64,000 nt of DNA from Candidatus Sulfopaludibacter sp. SbA3. GTDB lineage: Bacteria > Pseudomonadota > Alphaproteobacteria > Caulobacterales > Hyphomonadaceae. The position numbers and the translations under genes are program-made. Location of the stretch: contig CAMDAC010000001.1 of assembly GCA_945888325.1 (NCBI GenBank), positions 62,001 to 126,000 on the forward strand, given 5' to 3'. Shown here one piece after another: positions 32,638-41,017 of the stretch (its first letter is position 1; every line of letters begins with the position of its first letter). The notes beneath the pieces were generated by a model. It did not search any database and was not told the origin of the DNA. It was given only the letters and a program-made list of their open reading frames with translations.

Positions 32638-34695
32638 TCACTCCACCGGCAGGTGGCGCTTCAGGAATTTGATGATGGCGTCGAATTCAGCCCGGCTGTC
32701 AGTCTCTGTTCGGGATGAATGCGCTGAATCTTCGAGCCGCAGGAACTGAACGGGTTTGCCGGCCTTCTTCAGCGCCTTTTCCATATACTCCGACTGCTCG
32801 ACCGGAACGATCCCGTCATCCTCGCCGTGGATCAGCAGGACCGGACGGGTCACACGGTCTGCGAGGCGCGCGGGCGAAACGGCGGCGAGCGCCTCCCTGT
32901 CATTGGAGGGGTGGCCAATATGGTCAACCCAATAGAGATAGGCTTCAGACTCCCGCCCCTCTTCCCGCCGCTCCCATTCGAGCATGCGAATCAGGTCCGA
33001 CGGTCCCGCACCTGCGATGACGCACTGATAGAGATCCGGCGTCAGCGTCGCGGCCGCCAGCGCTGCATAACCGCCATAGGAGTGACCGAAGATGCAGGCC
33101 CGGCCCTCTTCGGCCAGACCCGCCGCGACAAGGTGCGCATAGGCATCGTCAACGTCGGTCTGCATCGCCTTGCCCCACTGGCGGCGGCCGCGGTCAGCAA
33201 AACCTTTGCCAAAGCCCGATGACCCGCGGAAGTTAGGCTGGAAGACCTGATAGCCGAGCGCGACCAGCAGCTGGACATTCTTATCAAAGCCGAAGGCGTC
33301 GCGCGCTTCCGGGCCGCCATGCGGCATCATGATCAGCGGCAGCTTGTCGCCCGGCTTCGCCGAAGCCGGGCGGGAGAGATAGCCCTTGAGCGGCAGGCCA
33401 TCGCGCGCCGCAAAACTGACGACCTCGACAGCCGGTGCCTCTATGCCGGCAAGCCGGGCGCTGCTGTGTCCGAAGAGCTGTAGGTCGCCGGTGGCTGCAT
33501 CATAGACGTGATATGATCCGTAGTCGGACGGGCCCGACGCAAAGAGCAGCCAGCGGTCGCCGCTCTTGCTGCGATCGATCGGCAAGACGTCCACCGTGGC
33601 GGCGAGCTTAGTCTTTACAGCATCGACGGCCGCCTGCATCTCCGGCGAGCTCATCTCGACGACAAGCCGGTCCTCGTGGTGATACATGCCTAGAAGCGTC
33701 CGCTGCTCGGTGTCGAACAACGCGTTCTGAACATCGAACGGCTTTTCACCGCTGACACGCTCAAGGAACTGGTCGGAGTGAATGTCGTAAAGATAGATTC
33801 CGGTCGTTCCCGCGCCTTCCGGACGGGCGGCGACGTAGTAGCTGCTTGCCGTCGGCCCCGGATACAGGATCTCGAATTCCGGCGCGGTCAGATTGCTGCC
33901 CTCGCGGTTCAGCCGGGCCGTCCGCACTTTGCGCCAGGCCACCTTGCCGTCCGGCATGTCTTCCCGCGCCTGGATCTCGATGATCGATCCGCGCGAATTG
34001 GTGTTGAACCTGAAGACCGGCTTTCCATTCCGGTCCGTCGCAAAAGCGAAGGTTTCATCCAGGCCTTGCGCGACCCGCCGGATGCTCCCGTCATGGATAT
34101 TCAGGCGGAAGAGGTCATTGCCCTTGTCGAGGTTGGCCATGAGCAGGATATGGTCGGGATCATCGGGCAGGAAATCGGTGATCTGTCCCTGATTGGTCAG
34201 TGCAAAGCGGACATAGCCGCCGGGCGTCAGCTGTTTGAGTTCCTGGGTGTCGACCTGAAATGTCATCAGTGTCGGGACATAAGTTGACCGGCCATTCAAC
34301 ACGGCCTTGTAGGCCTTTGCGTCCAGCTGGACATAAGGCAGGTTCATCTCGGTGCGCAGCAGAATGCGGTTGTCGTCCACCCAGAACGCCCAATCGATTG
34401 CCGCCACACCCAGCGGAAACGTCTCGGCTTTCGCAATGCCCGCTTCGAGATCGGTCACGGTCAGTATGTGTTGCCGTTCCTTTATGCGGGTTGAGAGCAC
34501 GAAGCGGCCGTTCGGCGACAGGGACACGCCTTGCAACTCCGGCCCGGCGATGAAATCTTCGGGCACAGGCTTGCGGGGGGCTTCCTGTGCGAGGACCGGT
34601 GCCGCCGCAAGGCAGACCGCCAACAGGAAGGCGCGCAAGTGTCGCCCCCAGAAACCCGCCCTGTGATCTCCGGTTCCGGATTTCAGGATGCGCAT
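32638..34695 (-). CDS. S9 family peptidase (prolyl oligopeptidase-like), exported
   Basis: This 685-residue protein has a signal peptide (about residues 1-36, cleavage near VLAQ), an N-terminal beta-propeller region, and a C-terminal alpha/beta-hydrolase domain. The triad is Ser539 (FGHSYGGYAA), Asp627 (HGEDDGIVP) and His659 (DSAHSSR). The organisation fits acylaminoacyl-peptidase or dipeptidyl-peptidase relatives acting on periplasmic peptides. It converges with the alpha/beta hydrolase gene, 4 bp apart. Confidence 0.9.
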   Translation of the reverse strand: MRILKSGTGDHRAGFWGRHLRAFLLAVCLAAAPVLAQEAPRKPVPEDFIAGPELQGVSLSPNGRFVLSTRIKERQHILTVTDLEAGIAKAETFPLGVAAIDWAFWVDDNRILLRTEMNLPYVQLDAKAYKAVLNGRSTYVPTLMTFQVDTQELKQLTPGGYVRFALTNQGQITDFLPDDPDHILLMANLDKGNDLFRLNIHDGSIRRVAQGLDETFAFATDRNGKPVFRFNTNSRGSIIEIQAREDMPDGKVAWRKVRTARLNREGSNLTAPEFEILYPGPTASSYYVAARPEGAGTTGIYLYDIHSDQFLERVSGEKPFDVQNALFDTEQRTLLGMYHHEDRLVVEMSSPEMQAAVDAVKTKLAATVDVLPIDRSKSGDRWLLFASGPSDYGSYHVYDAATGDLQLFGHSSARLAGIEAPAVEVVSFAARDGLPLKGYLSRPASAKPGDKLPLIMMPHGGPEARDAFGFDKNVQLLVALGYQVFQPNFRGSSGFGKGFADRGRRQWGKAMQTDVDDAYAHLVAAGLAEEGRACIFGHSYGGYAALAAATLTPDLYQCVIAGAGPSDLIRMLEWERREEGRESEAYLYWVDHIGHPSNDREALAAVSPARLADRVTRPVLLIHGEDDGIVPVEQSEYMEKALKKAGKPVQFLRLEDSAHSSRTETDSRAEFDAIIKFLKRHLPVE

Positions 34696-34765
34696 GGTTC
34701 ACTCCAAGCCTTCGGCATGAAATTGATCGCAAGCGCAACGCCCGTCAATCTATGATTGGCTGCGC

Positions 34766-35752
34766 CTAGAGAATTGCGGGGATCACGCGGTCGGGCGGGC
34801 GGTGGCCGTCGGCGAAGGTCTTGATGTTGATGATCACCTTCTCGCCCATCTCGGTGCGCCCCTCGATGGTCGACGAGCCCATGTGCGGGAGCAGCAGCAC
34901 GTTGGGCAGGCCTATCAGGTCCGGGTTCACCGAAGGCTCGCGCTCGAAGACGTCGAGCCCGGCGCCGGCCAGCTTGCCGCCGCGAATGGCGCGGGCGAGC
35001 GCCGCCTCGTCGATCACTTCGCCGCGCGCCGTGTTGATGATGTAGGCGTCCGCCTTCATCAGCGCGAGACGGCGGGCATTGATCAGGTGGAAGGTCGCCG
35101 GCGTGTGGGGGCAGTTGACCGAGACGATGTCCATCCGCGCCAGCATCTGGTCCAGCGAATCCCAATAGGTCGCCTCAAGGCCTTCCTCGATGCGCGGGCC
35201 GACGGGTTTGCGATTGTGGTAGTGGATCTGCATACCGAACGCCTTGGCGCGGCGGGCGACGGCCTGGCCGATGCGGCCCATGCCGATGATACCGAGCCGC
35301 TTGCCGGAGAGCCGGCGGCCCATCATCCAGGTCGGCGTCCAGCCATCGAACTTGCCGCTTTCCATGATCTGCACGCCCTCGTGCAGGCGGCGCGGCACGG
35401 CGAGGATCAGCGCCATGGCGACATCGGCGGTATCATCCGTCAGCACGCCTGGCGTGTTGGTGACGGTGATGCCGCGCTGCACCGCGCTGGCCACGTCAAT
35501 ATTGTCCACCCCGGCCCCGAACTGGGCGATCAGGCGCAGCTGCTGGCCGGCCCGGGCCATCAGGCGCCCGTCGATCCGGTCGGTCACCGTCGGCACCAGC
35601 ACATCAGCGGTCTGCATCGCCTCGGCCAGTTGTTCGGTCGTCAGCGGGATATCGGCCTCGTTGAGGCGGGCGTCGAACAGCTCTTTCATCCGCAGCTCGA
35701 CCGGGGCCGGCAGCTTGCGGGTGACGACGACTTTGAGTTTCGATGCCGGCAT
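34766..35752 (-). CDS. D-2-hydroxyacid dehydrogenase (glyoxylate/hydroxypyruvate reductase-like)
   Basis: This 328-residue NAD(P)-dependent enzyme has the family elements AQFGAGVDNID, the Rossmann motif GMGRIGQAVARRAKAFG, NCPHTPATFHLI, NTARGEVIDEAAL and the catalytic-His segment LLPHMGSSTIEGR. Glyoxylate or hydroxypyruvate reduction is most likely. The ATG at 35752 has GGGAG just upstream; the longer frame starts ten codons earlier. Confidence 0.9.
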   Translation of the reverse strand: MPASKLKVVVTRKLPAPVELRMKELFDARLNEADIPLTTEQLAEAMQTADVLVPTVTDRIDGRLMARAGQQLRLIAQFGAGVDNIDVASAVQRGITVTNTPGVLTDDTADVAMALILAVPRRLHEGVQIMESGKFDGWTPTWMMGRRLSGKRLGIIGMGRIGQAVARRAKAFGMQIHYHNRKPVGPRIEEGLEATYWDSLDQMLARMDIVSVNCPHTPATFHLINARRLALMKADAYIINTARGEVIDEAALARAIRGGKLAGAGLDVFEREPSVNPDLIGLPNVLLLPHMGSSTIEGRTEMGEKVIINIKTFADGHRPPDRVIPAIL

Positions 35753-35889
35753 GGGACTCCCGTAGAACCTTTTTGTTGTCATTGCCGCTTACCAGAGCGC
35801 ACGCGCCGCGCCAATGACCCGCTGTTTTACCTCGGATTCATGTAGGGCGTTGTACAGATACGTCTCCCGGAAATTGAGGATCGCTGCAC

Positions 35890-36393
35890 ATGAAACGGGC
35901 AGTTCTTGCACTCGCCTTTGTCATGGCGGCGCCCGCCGCCGCGCCGGCCTTCGCCGAAACGCAGGGCGAGGTGATGATCAGCCGGTTTTCCGGCAAGCCC
36001 GTCCCCCGGTTCGAGACCCTGAAACATGAGAAGGTAAACGGCCGCAAGGGCCCCAGCGAAGACTATCAGGTGCAGTGGGAATATGCCCGCAAGGGCCTGC
36101 CGATGCTGATCGTCAAGGAAAGCGGTGACTGGCGCTATGTGCGCGACCCCGACGGCGACGAGGTCTGGATCAAGAAAACCCAGCTGGCCGGCCAGCAGAA
36201 CGCCCTGACGACCGGCGATTTCGTCCTCAAGGCCGGCCGCGCGGCCGACAGCGAGGACGTCGCCACGGTGGCCGCCGGCGTGCTGGTCCAGCTCGGCACC
36301 TGCGAGGCGGCGATGTGCCAGATCACCGCCGACGGCTACCGGGGCTGGGCGCCGCGCGATCAACTCTGGGGCGCAACCGCCACAAAAGGTTGA
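35890..36393 (+). CDS. Periplasmic SH3-domain protein
   Basis: This 167-residue protein has a Sec signal peptide (about 1-22, ending APAFA) and a bacterial SH3-like domain of the SH3_4 type: [62 protein letters not shown], then [24 protein letters not shown]. Such domains are thought to bind cell-wall peptides; members are common in alphaproteobacteria. Divergent from the hydroxyacid dehydrogenase gene. Confidence 0.85.
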   Translation: MKRAVLALAFVMAAPAAAPAFAETQGEVMISRFSGKPVPRFETLKHEKVNGRKGPSEDYQVQWEYARKGLPMLIVKESGDWRYVRDPDGDEVWIKKTQLAGQQNALTTGDFVLKAGRAADSEDVATVAAGVLVQLGTCEAAMCQITADGYRGWAPRDQLWGATATKG

Positions 36394-36454
36394 CTTTACC
36401 CCCGCCAGGCGGTGGGAAGGCGCCTGTTTCAGCGCCTTTCACAGGATAAAACCG

Positions 36455-36991
36455 ATGCCTGGTCCGCACGATTTTCACACCCCCAAGTCTTCCTATTCGA
36501 AGGAAGACCTCCTGCTCAGCGGCAAGGGCGGCTATTTCGGCCCCGGCAACGCCCAGTTGCCCGCCCCCCCGATGCTGATGATGGACCGGATCACCGAGAT
36601 CAGCACCGATGGCGGCCCGTTCGGCAAGGGCCATGTGGTCGGCGAACTCGATATCCATCCGGATCTCTGGTTCTTCAAATGCCACTTCCCGGGCGACCCG
36701 GTGATGCCGGGCTGCCTCGGCCTCGACGCCATGTGGCAGGCCGTCGGCTACTGGCTCGGCTGGTCAGGCTCGCCCGGCAAGGGCCGCGCCCTCGGCGTCG
36801 GCGAAGTGAAATTCACCGGCGAGATCACGCCGGACAAGAAGCTCGTTCGCTACGAGATCGACATCAAGCGCGTGCGCCGCGGCAAGCTGAACCTCGGCAT
36901 CGCGGACGGCCGCGTCTATGTCGACGGCGAGCACGTCTACACCGCGCTCGACATGAAAGTCGGCCTCAAGAACCTCGAGAAAGACGCGTAA
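36455..36991 (+). CDS. fabA: 3-hydroxyacyl-ACP dehydratase/isomerase FabA
   Basis: This 178-residue hotdog enzyme dehydrates 3-hydroxyacyl-ACP and isomerises trans-2- to cis-3-decenoyl-ACP for unsaturated fatty acids. The active-site block [17 protein letters not shown] gives His77 and Asp91, and [10 protein letters not shown] at 40-49 is also diagnostic. fabI lies downstream, but the usual partner fabB is not between them. A strong hairpin follows the gene at 37036-37062. Confidence 0.95.
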   Translation: MPGPHDFHTPKSSYSKEDLLLSGKGGYFGPGNAQLPAPPMLMMDRITEISTDGGPFGKGHVVGELDIHPDLWFFKCHFPGDPVMPGCLGLDAMWQAVGYWLGWSGSPGKGRALGVGEVKFTGEITPDKKLVRYEIDIKRVRRGKLNLGIADGRVYVDGEHVYTALDMKVGLKNLEKDA

Positions 36992-37035
36992 GACCGGTCC
37001 AGAAACGGTCCACAGGGGCAGTCCGGACGTCGGGA

Positions 37036-37062
37036 CTGAATTCGCCTCGCAGGCGAGTTCAG
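37036..37062. terminator. Strong hairpin after fabA (U-tract absent)
   Basis: A 12-bp stem (CTGAATTCGCCT at 37036-37047, AGGCGAGTTCAG at 37051-37062) with a 3-nt loop, perfect if one G-U pair is allowed. No U-tract follows on either strand. It also overlaps the stop of a 28-codon minus-strand ORF. Confidence 0.45.
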
Positions 37063-37145
37063 AGCCCGGCGATTCGGGCCACGTCTGCCCAGGACGGCTC
37101 GAGGAAAAGACCCACGATCACTAAGATGGCGATGGCGATACGCAT
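37059..37145 (-). CDS. Possible 28-residue membrane microprotein
   Basis: ATG at 37145 is preceded by GGGAG at an ideal 5-base distance. The peptide starts MRIAIAILVIVGLFLEPSWA and continues DVARIAGL before TGA: one short hydrophobic helix, or a signal peptide cut after SWA. It lies antisense in the fabA-fabI gap. A real small protein is plausible because of the ribosome binding site and hydrophobic composition; chance cannot be excluded at this length. Confidence 0.4.
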   Translation of the reverse strand: MRIAIAILVIVGLFLEPSWADVARIAGL

Positions 37146-37284
37146 GTCGGCTCCCGGCAGAGCTGGCGGGCACGCGCCCCGGCTCTCGGGACGCGAATTG
37201 CAGGAAGCATGCCGGAAACTTGACGCGCCCCGCAGGCCCGCCTAGCCCTCGCAGCAGACCTCAAATCAACCAAGGGAGCCCCCG

Positions 37285-38103
37285 ATGGCCGATGACTGGA
37301 ACATGCCCAAGGGCGACCTGATGAAGGGCAAGCGCGGCATCGTCATGGGCGTCGCCAACCAGAACTCGATCGCCTGGGGTATCTCGAGCCAGCTCGCCGC
37401 GCAGGGCGCCGAGATCGCCTTCACCTACCAGGGCGAAAACCTCGAACGCCGGGTGCGCCCGCTCGTCGAATCCATCGGCATGGACACGATGATCTCCGCC
37501 GACGTGACGGACGATGCCTCGATGGACGCCGCCTTCGCCGCTATCAAGGCGAAGTGGGGCAAGATCGACTTCCTCGTTCACTCGATTGCCTTCGCTGGCA
37601 AAGACGAGCTGCAAGGCTCGATGGTGGCCAACACCACGCGCGAAGGCTTCCGCCGCGCGATGGATATCTCCGTGTACAGTTTTATCGACTGCGCCCGCCG
37701 CGCCTCCGAACTCATGCCTGATGGCGGCTCGATCATCTGCATGACCTATCTCGGCGCCGAGCGCACCGTGCCGTCCTATAACGTGATGGGCGTCGCCAAG
37801 GCCGCGCTCGAAGCCTCGACCCGCTACGCCGCGCGCGATCTCGGCCCGCAAGGCATCCGCGTCAACGCGATCTCCGCCGGCGCCATGCGCACGCTGTCGC
37901 TCGCGGGCATCAAGGGCGGCAAGAGCCTGATGGGCACGGGCCGCAGCTGGTCCCTCCTGAAGGAAGACACCAGCATGGAAGGCGTCGCGGGCTGCGCGCT
38001 ATATCTCCTTTCCCCGCTCGGCCGCTCGATTGCGGGCGAAGTGATCCACGTCGATGCGGGCTTCCATGTCGTCGGCGTTCCGGACGCCAGCGAAGAGGAA
38101 TAG
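37285..38103 (+). CDS. fabI: Enoyl-ACP reductase (NADH) FabI
   Basis: This 272-residue enzyme catalyses the last reduction step of fatty acid elongation and is the target of triclosan. Its SDR-like features are GIVMGVANQNSIAWGI, HSIAFAGKDEL and the catalytic Tyr155, Tyr165 and Lys172 with the exact E. coli spacing. It follows fabA after a 293-bp gap. A broken small ORF begins 11 bp after its stop. Confidence 0.95.
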   Translation: MADDWNMPKGDLMKGKRGIVMGVANQNSIAWGISSQLAAQGAEIAFTYQGENLERRVRPLVESIGMDTMISADVTDDASMDAAFAAIKAKWGKIDFLVHSIAFAGKDELQGSMVANTTREGFRRAMDISVYSFIDCARRASELMPDGGSIICMTYLGAERTVPSYNVMGVAKAALEASTRYAARDLGPQGIRVNAISAGAMRTLSLAGIKGGKSLMGTGRSWSLLKEDTSMEGVAGCALYLLSPLGRSIAGEVIHVDAGFHVVGVPDASEEE

Positions 38104-38114
38104 GCCGCCTGCGG

Positions 38115-38381
38115 ATGATCCCCACGCTGCAGTCGATCGAGAAGACCTGCATCGCATCACCCGCTTAATGGGAAGGCGAAATTTCCGACGGAAGCTACTT
38201 CTATGTCCGCTATCGCTACGGCGTGTTGAGTGTCGGCTTCGGCACAGCGCCGCAGGCCGCCGTCGATGACCACCGGTTCGAATGGGAACTCGGCGGCGGG
38301 CTGGATGGCTGGATGGAGTGGGACCAGGCGAGCGACTATTTCGACCGCGCGGTACTGTCCGCCTATCGGGGCGATGCGTGA
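38115..38381 (+). pseudogene. Small ORF interrupted by an in-frame TAA
   Basis: From ATG 38115, 17 codons (MIPTLQSIEKTCIASPA) run into TAA at 38166-38168. The same frame then continues for 70 codons as a convincing protein (WEGEISDGSYFYVRYRYG, then VLSVGFG and a Trp/Asp/Glu-rich end) to TGA at 38381. Together they would be about 88 residues. I do not recognise the family. Either a nonsense mutation inactivated it or a shorter product begins at GTG 38223. Confidence 0.55.
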
Positions 38382-38452
38382 ACATCTGGGGCGGGTCGTG
38401 TCTTGACCCCGCCCGCGCCGCGCGCCTAAATCGCGTCTTCACCGGAGCGCCA

Positions 38453-38482
38453 ATGTCTCTCAACCTGTCCGAGTCCCGCTAG
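38453..38482 (+). CDS. Nine-residue leader peptide candidate
   Basis: ATG 38453 to TAG 38482 encodes MSLNLSESR, preceded by CGGAG at a usable distance (38443-38447). It ends 2 bases before a strong hairpin, the usual arrangement of a regulatory upstream ORF. Ser and Leu codons dominate. Confidence 0.35.
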   Translation: MSLNLSESR

Positions 38483-38484
38483 AG

Positions 38485-38585
38485 GGCCTGCCGCACGTGC
38501 ACGGAGCATTCCGTGCGAGGCAGGCCGACAAGAGCGACGCCCCGGCGCCCCTCCCCTTCGGGATCGTGCGCCGGACACGTTTTTG
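38485..38585 (+). ncRNA. Structured leader or small RNA upstream of yjhX
   Basis: Hairpin 1: outer stem GGCCTGCC (38485-38492) with GGCAGGCC (38519-38526), inner 7-bp stem GCACGGA/TCCGTGC (38499-38505, 38510-38516), loop GCAT. Hairpin 2: CCGGCGC (38542-38548) with GCGCCGG (38568-38574), inner TCCC-CTTC-GGGA, followed by ACACGTTTTT (T-run 38580-38584), which looks like an intrinsic terminator. The element could be an attenuator for yjhX or a separate small RNA. I cannot match it to a named RNA family. Confidence 0.5.
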
Positions 38586-38633
38586 TGCGCCCTCTGCTCC
38601 AAGAGCACGGCGCAAAGCCGGACACTTCTCACA

Positions 38634-38891
38634 ATGGATATTTCACGCGAGGAGCAGCGTGTGCTGCACCTGTTGGCGCAAGGCGGATGGATTGACGTCA
38701 AGCATGGCGACGGCGCCAAGATCATCGAGGCCGATTGCTTCACCCGCGAGGGCTGGCGCTATACCGGCCTGCGGCTCGATCTTTTCCGCAAGCTGAAACG
38801 CCGCGGCACCATCGCCTCGAGCGCAGGCAAACCCTACCGCATCACGCGGCGGGGCCTGCGCCTCGTGCGGTCGCAGCCGGACAATTGCTAG
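38634..38891 (+). CDS. yjhX: YjhX family protein (UPF0386, putative toxin)
   Basis: This 85-residue protein is typical of the YjhX family: SREEQRVLHLLAQGGWI, ECFTREG-like ADCFTREGWRYTGLRLDLFRKLKRRGTI and GKPYRITRRGLRLVRSQPDN. E. coli YjhX is reported as a toxin paired with the acetyltransferase YjhQ; no yjhQ-like gene is adjacent here, so a solo chromosomal role is likely. The ATG at 38634 gives the family start. Confidence 0.88.
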   Translation: MDISREEQRVLHLLAQGGWIDVKHGDGAKIIEADCFTREGWRYTGLRLDLFRKLKRRGTIASSAGKPYRITRRGLRLVRSQPDNC

Positions 38892-38990
38892 CAGGCCTTC
38901 GCCCCGTCCTTGCCGGAAGGCAAAGACGGGGCCCTTGCCGGGAGCCGGAAATTCGCGGAGCAATTGACCGGCCACCCGCCGGAGAGGCCC

Positions 38991-39743
38991 ATGCCACGCT
39001 TTGCGCCCCTGACACTCCTCCTGATGCCAGGCGCGCTGGCCCTCGGCAGCTGCTCCGGCATCCCGGACGGACCGCTGGCCGCAGACGGCACACTCTGCCC
39101 GGGCGTCGCGACCTACGATGTCGAAGCGATCCGCGCGCAAAATGCCGAGACACCCGACCGCATCGCCCGGATTGCCGAACTGGTCGCGGACACGCCCCTG
39201 CCGCCGGGCGCCGAGGACGCCGCGACCCGCATCCGCGTGCGCGTGCCGCCGGGCGGCCTGTCGGGCCTCGATACACGCGTGACGCTCTGGAAGGACCAGA
39301 GCGACGTCTGGCAAATCGCGACGAACAATCGCGATTACCGCGCGCCGCCGCCCCCGCCCCCGCCGCCCCCACCGGTCGACTCGAACGGAGTGGTGCTGCC
39401 CGGATACGAATACCTGCTGGAGCCGCCGAAGCCGAAACCGCCTTACCTGACCTCGGCCTTGGATGCCGCCAACGCCGCGAAGATCGAAGCGGCACTCGCG
39501 GATGCCTGCTTCAAGGCCGGCCCCGACCGCCTTCCCTATGATGTGCCGCTGCGCAAAAAATCCGAAAGCGGGCAAACCTCATGGCTCTGCCCGCCGGATT
39601 CCGCTTTCTATTCGGCGGAAGTGCAGGTGCCCGGAGAGGCCCCGCGTAACATTTCCCATGCCTGCTATATGGACTTTGCCACCTCGCAGTTCCTGAGCCT
39701 GACGGCCTATCTCGACGCAGCCCCCGCACCGGAGATCGAATGA
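38991..39743 (+). CDS. Hypothetical lipoprotein with poly-proline tract
   Basis: This 250-residue protein has a lipobox ALGSC (Cys21) with Ser at +2 and an unbroken run of ten prolines near residue 120, followed by more Pro-rich sequence. Several Cys lie in the C-terminal half (ADACFKAG, SWLCPPDS, ISHACYMD). I recognise no domain. The ATG at 38991 follows GGAGAG. Its stop overlaps the start of the NAD(P)H oxidoreductase gene (ATGA). Confidence 0.75.
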   Translation: MPRFAPLTLLLMPGALALGSCSGIPDGPLAADGTLCPGVATYDVEAIRAQNAETPDRIARIAELVADTPLPPGAEDAATRIRVRVPPGGLSGLDTRVTLWKDQSDVWQIATNNRDYRAPPPPPPPPPPVDSNGVVLPGYEYLLEPPKPKPPYLTSALDAANAAKIEAALADACFKAGPDRLPYDVPLRKKSESGQTSWLCPPDSAFYSAEVQVPGEAPRNISHACYMDFATSQFLSLTAYLDAAPAPEIE

Positions 39744-40333
39744 CCGCGCGCATATTCCTCTGGGTCGGCCATCCCCGCGAAACCTCGCTCAGCCACGGCA
39801 TGGCGGACGCGTATGAGCGCGGCGCAAAGGCGAACGGCGCCGAGACGCGCCGCATGCACCTGTCGGACATGGTCTTCGATCCGGACCTGCATGACGGCTA
39901 CCACGCGCGCAAGACGCTGGAGCCTTGCCTCGAAGAGTGGCGGGCAAACATCATGTGGGCGAACCATCTCTGCTGGGCCTATCCGCAATGGTGGGGCGGC
40001 ATGCCGGCGAAGATGAAAGGCGTGATCGACCGCGCCTACCTGCCCGGCTTTGCGATGCGCTATCATGAAAAAGATCCGTGGTGGGACAAGCTGCTGACCG
40101 GACGCTCAGCGGATGTGCTGATGACATCCGACGGCCCGGCCTGGTTCGACCAGCTCAGGTACGGGCGGCCAGCCAAGCTGCAGGTGGAAAACCTCGTGCT
40201 CAAGTTCGCTGGGGTAAAACCCGTCCGTACCCTGCAGGTCGGCACAGTGAAGTCCGCCAACACGGCCAATCTCGAGACTTGGCTCAAGCAAGCCGAAGCG
40301 CGGGGCGCCGTGGCGGCACGGAAGCTGGCATGA
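39740..40333 (+). CDS. NAD(P)H dehydrogenase (quinone), flavodoxin-like fold
   Basis: This 197-residue flavoprotein belongs to the KefF/MdaB/NQO family: [25 protein letters not shown] at the FMN-binding N-terminus, [30 protein letters not shown], and [15 protein letters not shown]. Likely a two-electron quinone or azo reductase. It is coupled to both the upstream lipoprotein gene and the downstream nitroreductase. Confidence 0.88.
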   Translation: MTARIFLWVGHPRETSLSHGMADAYERGAKANGAETRRMHLSDMVFDPDLHDGYHARKTLEPCLEEWRANIMWANHLCWAYPQWWGGMPAKMKGVIDRAYLPGFAMRYHEKDPWWDKLLTGRSADVLMTSDGPAWFDQLRYGRPAKLQVENLVLKFAGVKPVRTLQVGTVKSANTANLETWLKQAEARGAVAARKLA

Positions 40334-41010
40334 AGACGTCTGCGGACACACATGTGCCGCTCACGGACTTTCCGGCTTGGCCGGAGTCCGAGATGCGGGC
40401 GCGCGCGCTGGCGTTCCACGCGCAGATGGCCTCGCGCCGGTCTGTGCGCTCCTTTTCGGACCGGCCGGTGCCCCGCGACATCATCGAGGCGTGCGTGCTG
40501 ACCGCCGGCGGCGCACCGTCCGGCGCAAACCACCAGCCGTGGTTCTTCGCCTGCGCCGGCAGCGCACAGATCAAGCAGGAGATCCGACGCGCCGCCGAAG
40601 CGGAGGAGCGTGCCTTCTATGCCGGGAAAGCAGGGGCAGACTGGCTGGACGCGCTCGCACCGATCGGCACGGATGCTGACAAGCCCTACATGGAGACGGC
40701 GCCCTGGCTGATCTGCATCTTCGCGCAGCGGCGCGGCGGGGTGAACGCCGGGGACGACCGCAAGAATTACTACATCCATGAAAGCGTGGGCATCGCGACC
40801 GGCCTGCTGATCGCCGCCTGCCACATGGCGGGCCTCGCCACGCTGGTGCATACGCCCAATCCCATGGCCTTCCTGAACCAGATTTGCGGCCGCCCGGAGA
40901 CAGAGAAACCGTTCCTGATCCTGGTGGCCGGTTATCCCGCCGGGGACGCGCAGGTTCCGAAACATGCGCTGATCAAGAAACCGGCAGCGCAGATCTGCAG
41001 CTTTCTGTGA
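40330..41010 (+). CDS. Nitroreductase family flavoprotein
   Basis: This 226-residue enzyme has the FMN-binding nitroreductase pattern: [41 protein letters not shown] at the N-terminus, [29 protein letters not shown] and [15 protein letters not shown]. The layout is closest to iodotyrosine-deiodinase-like or BluB-like members. The ATG at 40330 overlaps the quinone reductase stop. Confidence 0.88.
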   Translation: MKTSADTHVPLTDFPAWPESEMRARALAFHAQMASRRSVRSFSDRPVPRDIIEACVLTAGGAPSGANHQPWFFACAGSAQIKQEIRRAAEAEERAFYAGKAGADWLDALAPIGTDADKPYMETAPWLICIFAQRRGGVNAGDDRKNYYIHESVGIATGLLIAACHMAGLATLVHTPNPMAFLNQICGRPETEKPFLILVAGYPAGDAQVPKHALIKKPAAQICSFL

Positions 41011-41017
41011 CGCCCCT

